Positions 53,420 through 62,742 of a stretch of 64,000 nucleotides of DNA are shown here, piece after piece. A program made the translations under genes and the position numbers. Each line of letters begins with the position of its first letter. Within the stretch, counting starts at the first letter, position 1. Source of the DNA: Herbihabitans rhizosphaerae (lineage in GTDB: Bacteria > Actinomycetota > Actinomycetes > Mycobacteriales > Pseudonocardiaceae); contig NZ_SGWQ01000016.1 of the NCBI RefSeq assembly GCF_004216555.1, positions 62,001 to 126,000 on the forward strand, read 5' to 3'. The notes under the pieces are model-generated. The model saw only the letters and a list, made by a program, of their open reading frames with translations, did no database searches and had not been told where the DNA came from.

Positions 53420-54295
53420 GTGCCAGATCCGACCACGCCCCTGGTCTCCCCGTTGGTCTCTCCGGACGACGTCGCGGCGGCGCTGGACGGCGGTACACCA
53501 CCCGTTCTGCTCGACATCCGCTGGCGGCTCGGCGGTCCACCTGGAATAGACGAATACCGCGCCGGACACATTCCCGGCGCGGTGTACCTCGACCTGGACA
53601 CCCAGCTCGCCGCCCCGCCCGGCGCCGGCGGCCGTCACCCGCTCCCGGATCCCGGTGCGCTGCAAGAGGTTCTGCGGGACGCGGGCGTGCGGTCCGGCTC
53701 CTCGGTCGTGGCCTACGACGCGGACAACGGCAGCGTCGCCGCCCGCGCGTGGTGGCAGCTGCGCTGGGCCGGCCACCGCGCCGTCTCGGTACTCGACGGC
53801 GGCTACGCGGCGTGGGTGGCCGCCGGCCGCCCGACGAGCACCGCCGTCCCGACGCCCGAACCGGGTGACATCGAGGTGCGGCCGGGCGGGATGCCGGTAC
53901 TCGACGCCGACCAGGCCGCCACACTCGCCAGGACCGGAGTTCTCCTCGACGCCCGCGCGCCGGAGCGGTACCGGGGCGAGGTCGAGCCGATCGACCCGAG
54001 GGCCGGCCACGTGCCCGGCGCGCGCAACGCCCCGTTCGCCGGCCACCTCGACGCGTCCGGCCGGTGGCACGCTCCCGCCGCGCTGGCCGAGCGGTTCGCC
54101 GGCATCGGCGTCCGCACCGGCGAACCCGTCGGCGCGTACTGCGGCTCCGGCGTCACCGCGGCCTCGGTGGTCCTGGCACTCGAGGCGTCCGGTGTGACCA
54201 GCGTGGACGAGCCGGCCGCGCTGTACGCCGGATCGTGGTCGCAGTGGTGCGCCGACCCGGACCGCCCGGCCGCCACGGGTGATCAGCCGGGCTGA
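53420..54295 (+). CDS. Sulfurtransferase with two rhodanese domains
   Basis: The GTG at 53420 (AAAGGA upstream) gives 291 residues. An inactive N-terminal rhodanese domain (about 15-140; no catalytic Cys) and an active one (about 160-285) with Cys241 in AYCGSGVTAAS are present. The CGSGVTA loop is the form of 3-mercaptopyruvate sulfurtransferases rather than of thiosulfate enzymes, which have CRxGxT. It would carry sulfane sulfur for cyanide detoxification, thiolation or H2S production. Confidence 0.92.
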   Translation: MPDPTTPLVSPLVSPDDVAAALDGGTPPVLLDIRWRLGGPPGIDEYRAGHIPGAVYLDLDTQLAAPPGAGGRHPLPDPGALQEVLRDAGVRSGSSVVAYDADNGSVAARAWWQLRWAGHRAVSVLDGGYAAWVAAGRPTSTAVPTPEPGDIEVRPGGMPVLDADQAATLARTGVLLDARAPERYRGEVEPIDPRAGHVPGARNAPFAGHLDASGRWHAPAALAERFAGIGVRTGEPVGAYCGSGVTAASVVLALEASGVTSVDEPAALYAGSWSQWCADPDRPAATGDQPG

Positions 54296-54324
54296 GCTTC
54301 GTCGAGGGAGCTAGGGTCCCTGGC

Positions 54325-55500
54325 ATGGGAAGTTCGGCCGCAGTCGTGTGGGACCCCGCCATGCTCGCCTACGACCTCGGCGGCGATCACCCGTTCAATC
54401 CGATCCGGCTGGAACTCACCATGCGGCTCGCCACCGCGCTCGGCGTCCTCGACGGCGTCGAGCAGCTCAAGCCCGAACCCGCGGCCGAGGCGGAGATCGA
54501 ACGCATCCACGACGTCGGTTACGTAACGGCTGTTCGGGAGGCGCCGATGGCGAGCTGGGACGTCGGCCACGGGCTCGGCACCGCGGACAACCCGGTGTTC
54601 GCCCGCATGCACGAGGCCTCCTCGCTGGTGGTCGGCGCGTCCCTGCTCGCCGCCGAGCGGATCGCCTCCGGCGCGGCCACCCGCGCGATCAACATCGCCG
54701 GCGGCCTGCACCACGCGATGCGCGATCACGCCGCCGGCTTCTGCGTGTACAACGACTGCGCGGTCGCGATCTCCTGGCTGCTGGACCACGGCGTCGAGCG
54801 GGTCGCCTACGTGGACGTCGACGTGCACCACGGCGACGGCGTGCAGGCCGCGTTCTACGACGACCCGAGGGTGCTCACGATCTCGCTGCACCAGAACCCG
54901 ATGACGCTGTGGCCGGGCACCGGCTCGCCGATGGAGCTCGGCGGCCGCGACGCCCAGGGCACCGCGGTGAACCTGGCGCTCCCGCCGCTCACCCGTGACG
55001 CGGCGTGGCTGCGCGCCTTCCACGCGGTGGTGCCGTCGCTACTCGGCGCGTTCCGGCCCGACGTGCTGGTCACCCAGTGCGGGGTGGACACGCACACCGA
55101 GGACCCGCTGGCCGAGCTGTCCCTGTCGGTCGACGGCCACCGGGCCACCTACCAGGCGCTGCGGGCGCTCGCCGAGGAGCACGCCGGCGGACGGTGGCTC
55201 GCGCTGGGCGGCGGCGGGTACCAGTTGCTGCGCGTGGTGCCCCGGTCCTGGACCCACCTGCTGGCCACCGTGCTCGACCGGGACGTCGCCCCGGAGACCG
55301 CGCTGCCCGCCGAGTGGACCTCGACGGTGCGCGAGCTCGCCCCCAACGCCCGGCTGCCACTGTCCATGTCGGACGGTGAGCCGGCCGGGTTCGAGCCGTG
55401 GGGCGGCGGCCGCGCGGAACCGGTGGACAACGCGATCATGGACACCCGCAACGCCGTGTTTCCCTTGCACGGCTTGGATCCCGAGGATCCCAGAGACTAG
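54325..55500 (+). CDS. acuC: AcuC-like histone-deacetylase-family lysine deacylase
   Basis: The 391-residue product is a class I HDAC-like zinc enzyme. Catalytic His129-His130 (GGLHHA), zinc ligands Asp166 and His168 (DVDVHHGDG) and Asp255 (CGVDTHTEDP), and the transition-state Tyr region GGGGYQL are all there. AcuC enzymes deacetylate acetyl-CoA synthetase. The next gene, 21 bases on, encodes a GNAT acetyltransferase fused to an acyl-CoA-synthetase-like part, so the two probably set and remove the same lysine acylation. Confidence 0.92.
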   Translation: MGSSAAVVWDPAMLAYDLGGDHPFNPIRLELTMRLATALGVLDGVEQLKPEPAAEAEIERIHDVGYVTAVREAPMASWDVGHGLGTADNPVFARMHEASSLVVGASLLAAERIASGAATRAINIAGGLHHAMRDHAAGFCVYNDCAVAISWLLDHGVERVAYVDVDVHHGDGVQAAFYDDPRVLTISLHQNPMTLWPGTGSPMELGGRDAQGTAVNLALPPLTRDAAWLRAFHAVVPSLLGAFRPDVLVTQCGVDTHTEDPLAELSLSVDGHRATYQALRALAEEHAGGRWLALGGGGYQLLRVVPRSWTHLLATVLDRDVAPETALPAEWTSTVRELAPNARLPLSMSDGEPAGFEPWGGGRAEPVDNAIMDTRNAVFPLHGLDPEDPRD

Positions 55501-55521
55501 CCAGGCCGAGGAGTGTCTACT

Positions 55522-58224
55522 GTGGACGGTTCGCCGACCGGTTCGACAGGCAGGGATCCGTACGACTACCCGAAGAGCTGGGAGGCCGACGTCGTCCTGT
55601 CCGACGGCGGCACCGTCCACATGCGACCGATCGTGCCGGACGACGCGGACGCGCTGGTCGCCTTCCACGGCCGGCTGTCCGACCGCACCCGCTACCTGCG
55701 CTACTTCGGCCCGTACCCGAGGATCCCGCCGCGCGACCTGGCCCGGTTCAGCACCGTCGACCACCACGACCGGGTCGCGTTCGTGGCGATGCTCGGCGAG
55801 GACATCGTCGGCGTCGGCCGGTACGAGCGGCTCGACGGCGGTGACCATGCCGAGGTGGCGTTCGTGATCGAGGACGCGCACCAGAACCGCGGCCTCGGCT
55901 CGATCCTGCTGGAGCACCTGGCGGCGGCCGCGCGGGAGAGCGGGCTGCGCCGGTTCGAGGCGGAGGTGCTCGGCGAGAACACGCAGATGGTGCGGGTGTT
56001 CCGGGAGGCCGGCTACCGGGTGCACCGCGAGTTCGAGGGCGGCGTGCTGCACCTGGAGTTCGACATCGATCCCACCGAGGAGTCGGTCGCCGTCGCGCAC
56101 GCGCGCGAGCAGGCGGCCGAGGCGCGCAGCGTGCACAACCTGCTGCACCCGCGCTCGGTGGCGGTGATCGGCGCGTCCACCGACCCGAGGAAGGTCGGCT
56201 ACGCCGTGCTCGGCAACCTGCTGGCGGCCAACTTCAACGGACCGGTGTACCCGGTCAACTCCGAGCATCGGTCGGTGCGCGGGGTGCGCGCCTACCCGTC
56301 CGTGCTGGACATCCCGGACCAGGTGGACCTCGCCGTGGTCGCGGTCCCGGCGTCCAATGTGGACAACGTGATGCGGGACTGTCTGGCCAAGGGCGTGAAG
56401 ACGCTCGTGGTGGTCTCCTCGGGCTTCGGGGAGACCGGGCCGGACGGCAAGGGCGCCGAGCGGCGGATCGCCGAAGCGGCGCGCTCGCACGGCATGCGGA
56501 TGGTCGGGCCGAACGCGCTGGGCGTCGCGAACACCTCGGCCAACGTCCGGCTCAACGCGACACTCGCGCCTCGCCTGCCACCGCGCGGGCGCACCGGGTT
56601 CTTCTGCCAGTCCGGCGCGCTGGGCATCGCGATCCTGGCCGACGCGGGCGCGCGCGGGCTGGGCCTGTCCACGTTCGTCTCCGCCGGCAACCGCGCGGAC
56701 GTGTCCGGCAACGACCTGCTGCAGTACTGGGAGACCGACCCGGCCACCGACGTGGTGCTGCTCTATCTGGAGTCGTTCGGCAACCCGCGCAAGTTCGGCA
56801 GGCTCGCGCGCCGGCTGTCCCGGAGCAAGCCGGTGGTCGCGGTCCGGTCCGGCCGGCACGCCGTGCTGCCGGCGCTCGCGGCCAACTCGGTGCGGCTGGA
56901 CGACGCGAGCGAGCAGGCGCTGTTCGAACAGGCCGGCGTGATCCGGGTGGAGTCGCTCGGGCAGATGTTCGACGCCGCACTGCTGCTGGCCAACCAGCCG
57001 CTGCCGGCCGGGCAGCGGGTCGCGGTGGTGGGCAACTCCTCGGCGATCGGCGTGCTGGCCGCGGACACGGCGCTCGCCCAGGGCCTCGAACTGGCCGGCG
57101 ATCCGGTGGACGTCGGCGCGGACGCCGGGCCGCAGTCGTTCGCGTCCGCCGTGCGCACCGCGCTCAAACGGTCCGATGTGGACGCGCTGATCGTGGTGTT
57201 CGTGCCGCCGCTGGCGATCCCCGGCGCGGCGTACGCGCGGGCGCTGCGCGACGTGCTCGCCGAGGCCGATGTGGCCAAGCCCGTGGTGTCGACTTTCCTT
57301 GCGGTGGAAGGGATCCCGGACGAGCTGGCGGTGCCCGGCCCGGGCGGCGCACCTGGTCGGGGATCGATCCCGTCCTATCCCAGTCCGGAGCGCGCGGCGC
57401 TGGCGCTGGCCAGGGTTGTGCGCTACGCCCGCTGGCGGACCCAGCCGCAGGGCCGGCTCGCCCGCCCGGACGGCATCCGCGCCGAGGACGCACGGTCCAT
57501 TGTGGACACCGCACTGTCTCGTGTGGACGGTCAAGACGCGTCGCTGGACGACGGCGAGGTGATCGCGCTGCTCGACTGCTACGGCATCGAGTTGGTGGCG
57601 CTGCGCCGGGTGGCCACTGCGGACGAGGCGGCCGTGGCCGCGACGGAACTCGGGTTCCCGGTCGTGGTGAAGGCGGCCACCGCGCCGCTGCGCCACCCGA
57701 CCGGGCTGGTCGGCGTGCGGCTGGACCTCGCCAGCGAGGACGCGGTGCGCGAGGCGTTCCACGACATCCAGACGGAGTTCGCCGGCGACGACGTGGTGTA
57801 CGTGCAGCGGTTGGCACCGCGCGGGACGTCGTGCGCGATCGGCCTGCAGGACGACCCGTCGTTCGGCACCCTGGTGTCGTTCGGGCTGTCCGGGGTGATC
57901 AGCGACCTGCTCGGCGACGAGTCCTACCGCGCGGTGCCGCTGACCGACGTGGACGCCGCCTCACTGGTGCGCGCGCCGAGAGCCGCGCCGCTGCTGGCCG
58001 GCTACGGCGGTGACGAGCCGGCCGACCTGGCCGCGCTGGAGCACCTGGTGCTGCGGGTGTCGGCGCTGGCCGACGACCTGCCCGAGGTGCGCACGATGCG
58101 GCTGGAGCCGGTGCTGGCGTCGGCCGTGGGCGTGTACGTCACCGGCGGCCGGATCACCGTCGGCCCGCCGCCGTCCCGGCACGACACCGGGCCGCGGCGG
58201 CTGCGGCCCACCCCGGTCGGCTGA
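55522..58224 (+). CDS. Pat-type protein lysine acetyltransferase: GNAT fused to an ADP-forming acyl-CoA-synthetase-like part
   Basis: The GTG at 55522 is 8 bases from CGAGGAG; GTG 55513 is too close. It has 900 residues. An N-terminal GNAT domain (about 25-180) with the acetyl-CoA motif QNRGLG is followed by a CoA-binding domain (SVAVIGASTDPRKVGYAVLGNLL), ligase domains and a C-terminal ATP-grasp (about 670-890). The phosphohistidine loop, normally SHT, reads ANSVRL here, so the ligase is probably dead and regulatory, as in Pat proteins. It lies directly after acuC. Palindromes occur at 55515 (one mismatch), 56352 and 57495. Confidence 0.9.
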   Translation: MDGSPTGSTGRDPYDYPKSWEADVVLSDGGTVHMRPIVPDDADALVAFHGRLSDRTRYLRYFGPYPRIPPRDLARFSTVDHHDRVAFVAMLGEDIVGVGRYERLDGGDHAEVAFVIEDAHQNRGLGSILLEHLAAAARESGLRRFEAEVLGENTQMVRVFREAGYRVHREFEGGVLHLEFDIDPTEESVAVAHAREQAAEARSVHNLLHPRSVAVIGASTDPRKVGYAVLGNLLAANFNGPVYPVNSEHRSVRGVRAYPSVLDIPDQVDLAVVAVPASNVDNVMRDCLAKGVKTLVVVSSGFGETGPDGKGAERRIAEAARSHGMRMVGPNALGVANTSANVRLNATLAPRLPPRGRTGFFCQSGALGIAILADAGARGLGLSTFVSAGNRADVSGNDLLQYWETDPATDVVLLYLESFGNPRKFGRLARRLSRSKPVVAVRSGRHAVLPALAANSVRLDDASEQALFEQAGVIRVESLGQMFDAALLLANQPLPAGQRVAVVGNSSAIGVLAADTALAQGLELAGDPVDVGADAGPQSFASAVRTALKRSDVDALIVVFVPPLAIPGAAYARALRDVLAEADVAKPVVSTFLAVEGIPDELAVPGPGGAPGRGSIPSYPSPERAALALARVVRYARWRTQPQGRLARPDGIRAEDARSIVDTALSRVDGQDASLDDGEVIALLDCYGIELVALRRVATADEAAVAATELGFPVVVKAATAPLRHPTGLVGVRLDLASEDAVREAFHDIQTEFAGDDVVYVQRLAPRGTSCAIGLQDDPSFGTLVSFGLSGVISDLLGDESYRAVPLTDVDAASLVRAPRAAPLLAGYGGDEPADLAALEHLVLRVSALADDLPEVRTMRLEPVLASAVGVYVTGGRITVGPPPSRHDTGPRRLRPTPVG

Positions 58225-58230
58225 ACTCCG

Positions 58231-58500
58231 TCAGTCGAACAGGGGAGTCCACTCCCGGACGCTGGCCACGGTCACGCCCGCCGTGGAGTAGTACACGTCG
58301 TCGGCCATGTGCGCCCGCACCTCGTCCTCCGTTTCGACGTCGAAAACGACCACCGCGCCGCTCCCGTCGGCGAACGGTCCCGCGTTCAGCACCTTGCCCT
58401 GTTCGCGCAGGTCGGAGAGCTTCTGCCGATGTGCCGGCCGGACGGCGAGACGCTCCGGGCTGTCGTCGAAGGAGAGTTCCACGATGTACATGCGGCGCAC
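58231..58500 (-). CDS. YciI family protein
   Basis: The product has 89 residues from GTG 58500, or 86 from ATG 58491; neither has a good ribosome site. The single YciI/DGPF ferredoxin-like domain is complete: MYIVELSFDDSPERLAVRPAHRQKLSDLREQGKVLNAGPFADGSGAVVVFDVETEDEVRAHMADDVYYSTAGV. The conserved His (RPAHRQ) and the GPF turn are present. Function is unknown; possible small lyase. It is convergent with the acetyltransferase gene, 6 bases apart. Confidence 0.88.
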   Translation of the reverse strand: MRRMYIVELSFDDSPERLAVRPAHRQKLSDLREQGKVLNAGPFADGSGAVVVFDVETEDEVRAHMADDVYYSTAGVTVASVREWTPLFD

Positions 58501-58553
58501 GATATCCGAATCAGCCGTGCAACCCGATCATGACCGGGGTCCGTCCTCTGGAC

Positions 58554-59024
58554 ATGAACCGCCTAGGAACCGCTGTTGGTGCGGGGCTCCTGCTGATCCT
58601 GGGAGCCGCGTGCGCCAACCCGCAAGAAGACAAGCCGGCGAACCAGCCGGGAAGCCCGAATCCGACGCAGACCGCGCCACCGCCCGTTGGGCAGCCAGGT
58701 GTACCGCCGCCCGCGGCGAACACGCCGGTGCCACCGGAGAAGCTGGACACCAGCGCGCTGCCCAAGGGGTTCAAGGCGACCGTGTCTCGCGACGCCGACG
58801 GCCGCAGCATCCTTCTCGTCGGACGAGAGGGTGGCTGCAGCCGGGCGAGCGCCGAGGTGGCCGAACAGAACCAGGCACGGGTCGTGATCAAGCTCGTGGA
58901 GACCACGCCGAAGGACGCGAAGGCCTGCACGATGGACATTCGCTACCCGAAGTTGAACGCCACCCTGGCCGAGCCGCTCGGTGAGCGCACGATCGCTCTG
59001 ATCCCGGAGCGGCGCACGGTCTGA
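58554..59024 (+). CDS. Secreted lipoprotein, paralog A
   Basis: The ATG at 58554 gives 156 residues; an in-frame ATG at 58530 would add eight. The lipobox LGAAC puts the lipid on about Cys20, followed by a long Pro/Asn/Thr linker. The globular part opens KLDTSALPKGFKATVSRDADGRSILLVG, has a cysteine pair (GGCSRA and KACTMD) and ends TLAEPLGERTIALIPE. The same frame recurs in the gene 110 bases downstream, so they are tandem paralogs. Function is unknown. Confidence 0.75.
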   Translation: MNRLGTAVGAGLLLILGAACANPQEDKPANQPGSPNPTQTAPPPVGQPGVPPPAANTPVPPEKLDTSALPKGFKATVSRDADGRSILLVGREGGCSRASAEVAEQNQARVVIKLVETTPKDAKACTMDIRYPKLNATLAEPLGERTIALIPERRTV

Positions 59025-59040
59025 CCAGACTCTCCTCCCA

Positions 59041-59079
59041 CGGTGCCCCGGTTGGTTGCCCTCGCCGGCCGGGGCACCG
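59041..59079 (+). terminator. Hairpin between the paralogous lipoprotein genes
   Basis: Arms of 11 bases, CGGTGCCCCGG (59041-59051) and CCGGGGCACCG (59069-59079), flank a 17-base loop, 17 bases after the stop. Confidence 0.7.
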
Positions 59080-59134
59080 GCCTGTCCTGAGCTGATCGTG
59101 CAACCTCGCGGGGGCGCTGTACCGTCCCTGTGTC

Positions 59135-59695
59135 ATGAGGACCGTGCTCGTGCCCGCCGGCGTCGTCGCCGCATTGGTACTGCTGACCGCCTGCGGTGAC
59201 CGCCCGGAACTCGCGCGGCCCGGCGAGGAGTCGTCGGCGCCGCCGAGCGCGAGTCAGACGCCGCCGAGTACGAGCACGCCGGCCCCGATTCCTCCCACGT
59301 CGCCTCCTCCTTCGCAGACTCAGCCGCAGCAGCCGCCGTCCGGCCCGCCGGTGACCAGGACGCCGGACGGGCATGTCGTGCCGCCCGGTGTGCGGGCGCT
59401 GCCGCGCGAGCAGGTCGACACGAGCACGCTGCCCGGCTACTACACCGAGCGCCAGGTGTGGGTGTTCGACGACGGCCGGTCGCTGCAGGTGTTCGCCATG
59501 GCCAGCACGCCGTGTGCCGGGGTGCGCGGGCGCGCGACCGAGTCCGGCAACACCGTTCGGGTGGTCCTGGAGTCGCTGAGCGCGCCGCAGGGCGGGACCG
59601 ACGTCTGCGCCCAGGTAATCGAGCCGAAGCCGGTCGTGGTGCGCCTGCAGGCGCCGCTCGGTGACCGTGTGGTGTCGCTCCAGATCCCTGACTGA
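59135..59695 (+). CDS. Secreted lipoprotein, paralog B
   Basis: The 186-residue product has lipobox LLTAC with Cys20, then an exceptionally Pro/Ser/Thr-rich linker (about 30-75). The globular part mirrors paralog A: QVDTSTLPGYYTERQVWVFDDGRSLQVFA, a cysteine pair (STPCAG and TDVCAQ) and the end VRLQAPLGDRVVSLQIPD. The shared pattern is a small beta domain with one disulfide at the outer face of the membrane. No function is known. Confidence 0.75.
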   Translation: MRTVLVPAGVVAALVLLTACGDRPELARPGEESSAPPSASQTPPSTSTPAPIPPTSPPPSQTQPQQPPSGPPVTRTPDGHVVPPGVRALPREQVDTSTLPGYYTERQVWVFDDGRSLQVFAMASTPCAGVRGRATESGNTVRVVLESLSAPQGGTDVCAQVIEPKPVVVRLQAPLGDRVVSLQIPD

Positions 59696-60144
59696 CCCCG
59701 TGTCGGGGGTCACATTCACGCTGTGGCCTCGGTCACTCTCGGTGATGATCGACTGAGCCTGTCGATCTTCGCCGGTCTTGGTGCGTCCTGCCGTGACGCG
59801 CCCGCTCGGTGACCGAGTGATCGTTTTCGTCAGCCTTCGTGAACCCGTTGAGACGTAAGGAAAGTTCGCAAACTCGCCGTGATCAGGTTTGATCCGGCGA
59901 TCTTCGTGTGCGAGCACTACGAACTCGCTGTTTCGTCAGAGACGTGCGCGGTCGGTCGTCGTTGCGCGAGAGAGGCGCGCATCACCCAGGTGGGTGGCGG
60001 TCCATGGTGACCCGTAGTTAGCGTCCCCGGTCGAACGTCACGTTCCGGTCACAGCGACCGGGTGGGTCGACGATGTGCGACCCGCCCGCCGGGATCCCCC
60101 GCCCGGCAGCCGAACCGGAGCTCCCCGAGACGGAAGGCACGAGC
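59696..60144 (+). promoter_or_regulatory. Long regulatory region ahead of the M23 gene
   Basis: No gene is seen in these 449 bases. Near the 3' end there is a -10-like TAGCGT (60019-60024) and, just after it, a direct repeat GTCACG-N5-GTCACA (60037-60042 and 60048-60053), one helical turn apart. This resembles the site of MtrA, a response regulator that controls wall peptidases in actinobacteria. GTCACA also occurs near 59710. A c-di-AMP riboswitch was looked for and not found. Confidence 0.4.
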
Positions 60145-61011
60145 ATGTCCGGCGAACCCGGTACCGATGACGGCCATAGACGGCCCCCGACACTCGCGGC
60201 GAAGCGCGCGAATGTCGGGGGAGGAGCGCACCGGCTGATCCGCCGCAAGCCGCACCGGCGCGTCGCGGCCGCCGCGGTGGCGGCCGGCGCCCTGGTCGGC
60301 GTCGGCTACCCGTTGACCGCGAACGCGATCGACCCGTCCGCACTGGCCGTCATGCGGCTGGCCAGCACGACCGACGCGCCGGCGACCGAGAGCGTGCCGG
60401 TGCCGGTCGAGCCCGCCCGGCCGGACGCCAGGGCCCAGGCGGCACAGTTGGAGGCGTCGGAGGCCCTGCGCCTGCAGATCAACGAGCGGGCCAGGGCGGC
60501 CGAGCAGGCACGACAGGCGGCGGTGGCCGCCGAACAGGCCAGGCTCGCCGCGGCGAAGGTCGCGGAGGAGCGCGCTCGCCAGCAGGCCGCCGCGAAGCCC
60601 GCGCCGGCGGTCCAGCAGTCGACCGGTCGCTACGCCCGCCCCGCCGTCGGCCGGTTCACCTCCGGCTTCGGCGGCCGGTGGGGCACCACCCACTACGGCG
60701 TGGACATCGCCAACTCGATCGGCACGCCGATCCTGGCCGCGGCGGCCGGCACGATCGAGGAGGCCGGCCCAGCCAGCGGCTTCGGCCTGTGGGTGCGCGT
60801 GCGGCACGAGGACGGCACCGTCACGGTGTACGGGCACGTCAACACGATCACCGTGTCCGAGGGCCAGCGGGTCCAGGCCGGCCAGCAGATCGCCACGATG
60901 GGCAACCGCGGTCAGTCGACCGGCCCGCACCTGCACTTCGAGGTGTGGCTGGACGGCGGCCGCAAGGTCAACCCGGTGCCGTGGCTGGCCGAGCGCGGAA
61001 TCACGCTCTGA
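60145..61011 (+). CDS. M23 family peptidase with coiled coil (NlpD/EnvC-like layout)
   Basis: The ATG at 60145 (GAAGG upstream) gives 288 residues. A basic cytosolic start (RRKPHRRVAAAAVAAGALVGVGYPLTANA) leads into a membrane or signal segment (about 33-53), then an Ala/Glu/Arg coiled coil (about 90-150) and a C-terminal M23 domain with zinc residues in HYGVDIANS and HLHFEVW. The coiled coil plus M23 layout is that of division-linked wall hydrolases or their activators. Both M23 His/Asp sets are intact, so it should be active. Confidence 0.9.
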   Translation: MSGEPGTDDGHRRPPTLAAKRANVGGGAHRLIRRKPHRRVAAAAVAAGALVGVGYPLTANAIDPSALAVMRLASTTDAPATESVPVPVEPARPDARAQAAQLEASEALRLQINERARAAEQARQAAVAAEQARLAAAKVAEERARQQAAAKPAPAVQQSTGRYARPAVGRFTSGFGGRWGTTHYGVDIANSIGTPILAAAAGTIEEAGPASGFGLWVRVRHEDGTVTVYGHVNTITVSEGQRVQAGQQIATMGNRGQSTGPHLHFEVWLDGGRKVNPVPWLAERGITL

Positions 61012-61020
61012 CGGGTTTCG

Positions 61021-62676
<1,656 letters not shown>

Positions 62677-62742
62677 CGGGGGCACTCCTTGTCACGTGGT
62701 GGGATGCCGCAACGTTACCGCCCGCCGATCGGCCCGCTTGCC

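Noticed and set aside
59696-60144. A c-di-AMP (ydaO-type) riboswitch, common before actinobacterial wall-hydrolase genes
   Set aside because: I could not find its conserved core elements in order; only promoter-like and MtrA-like sequences are visible.
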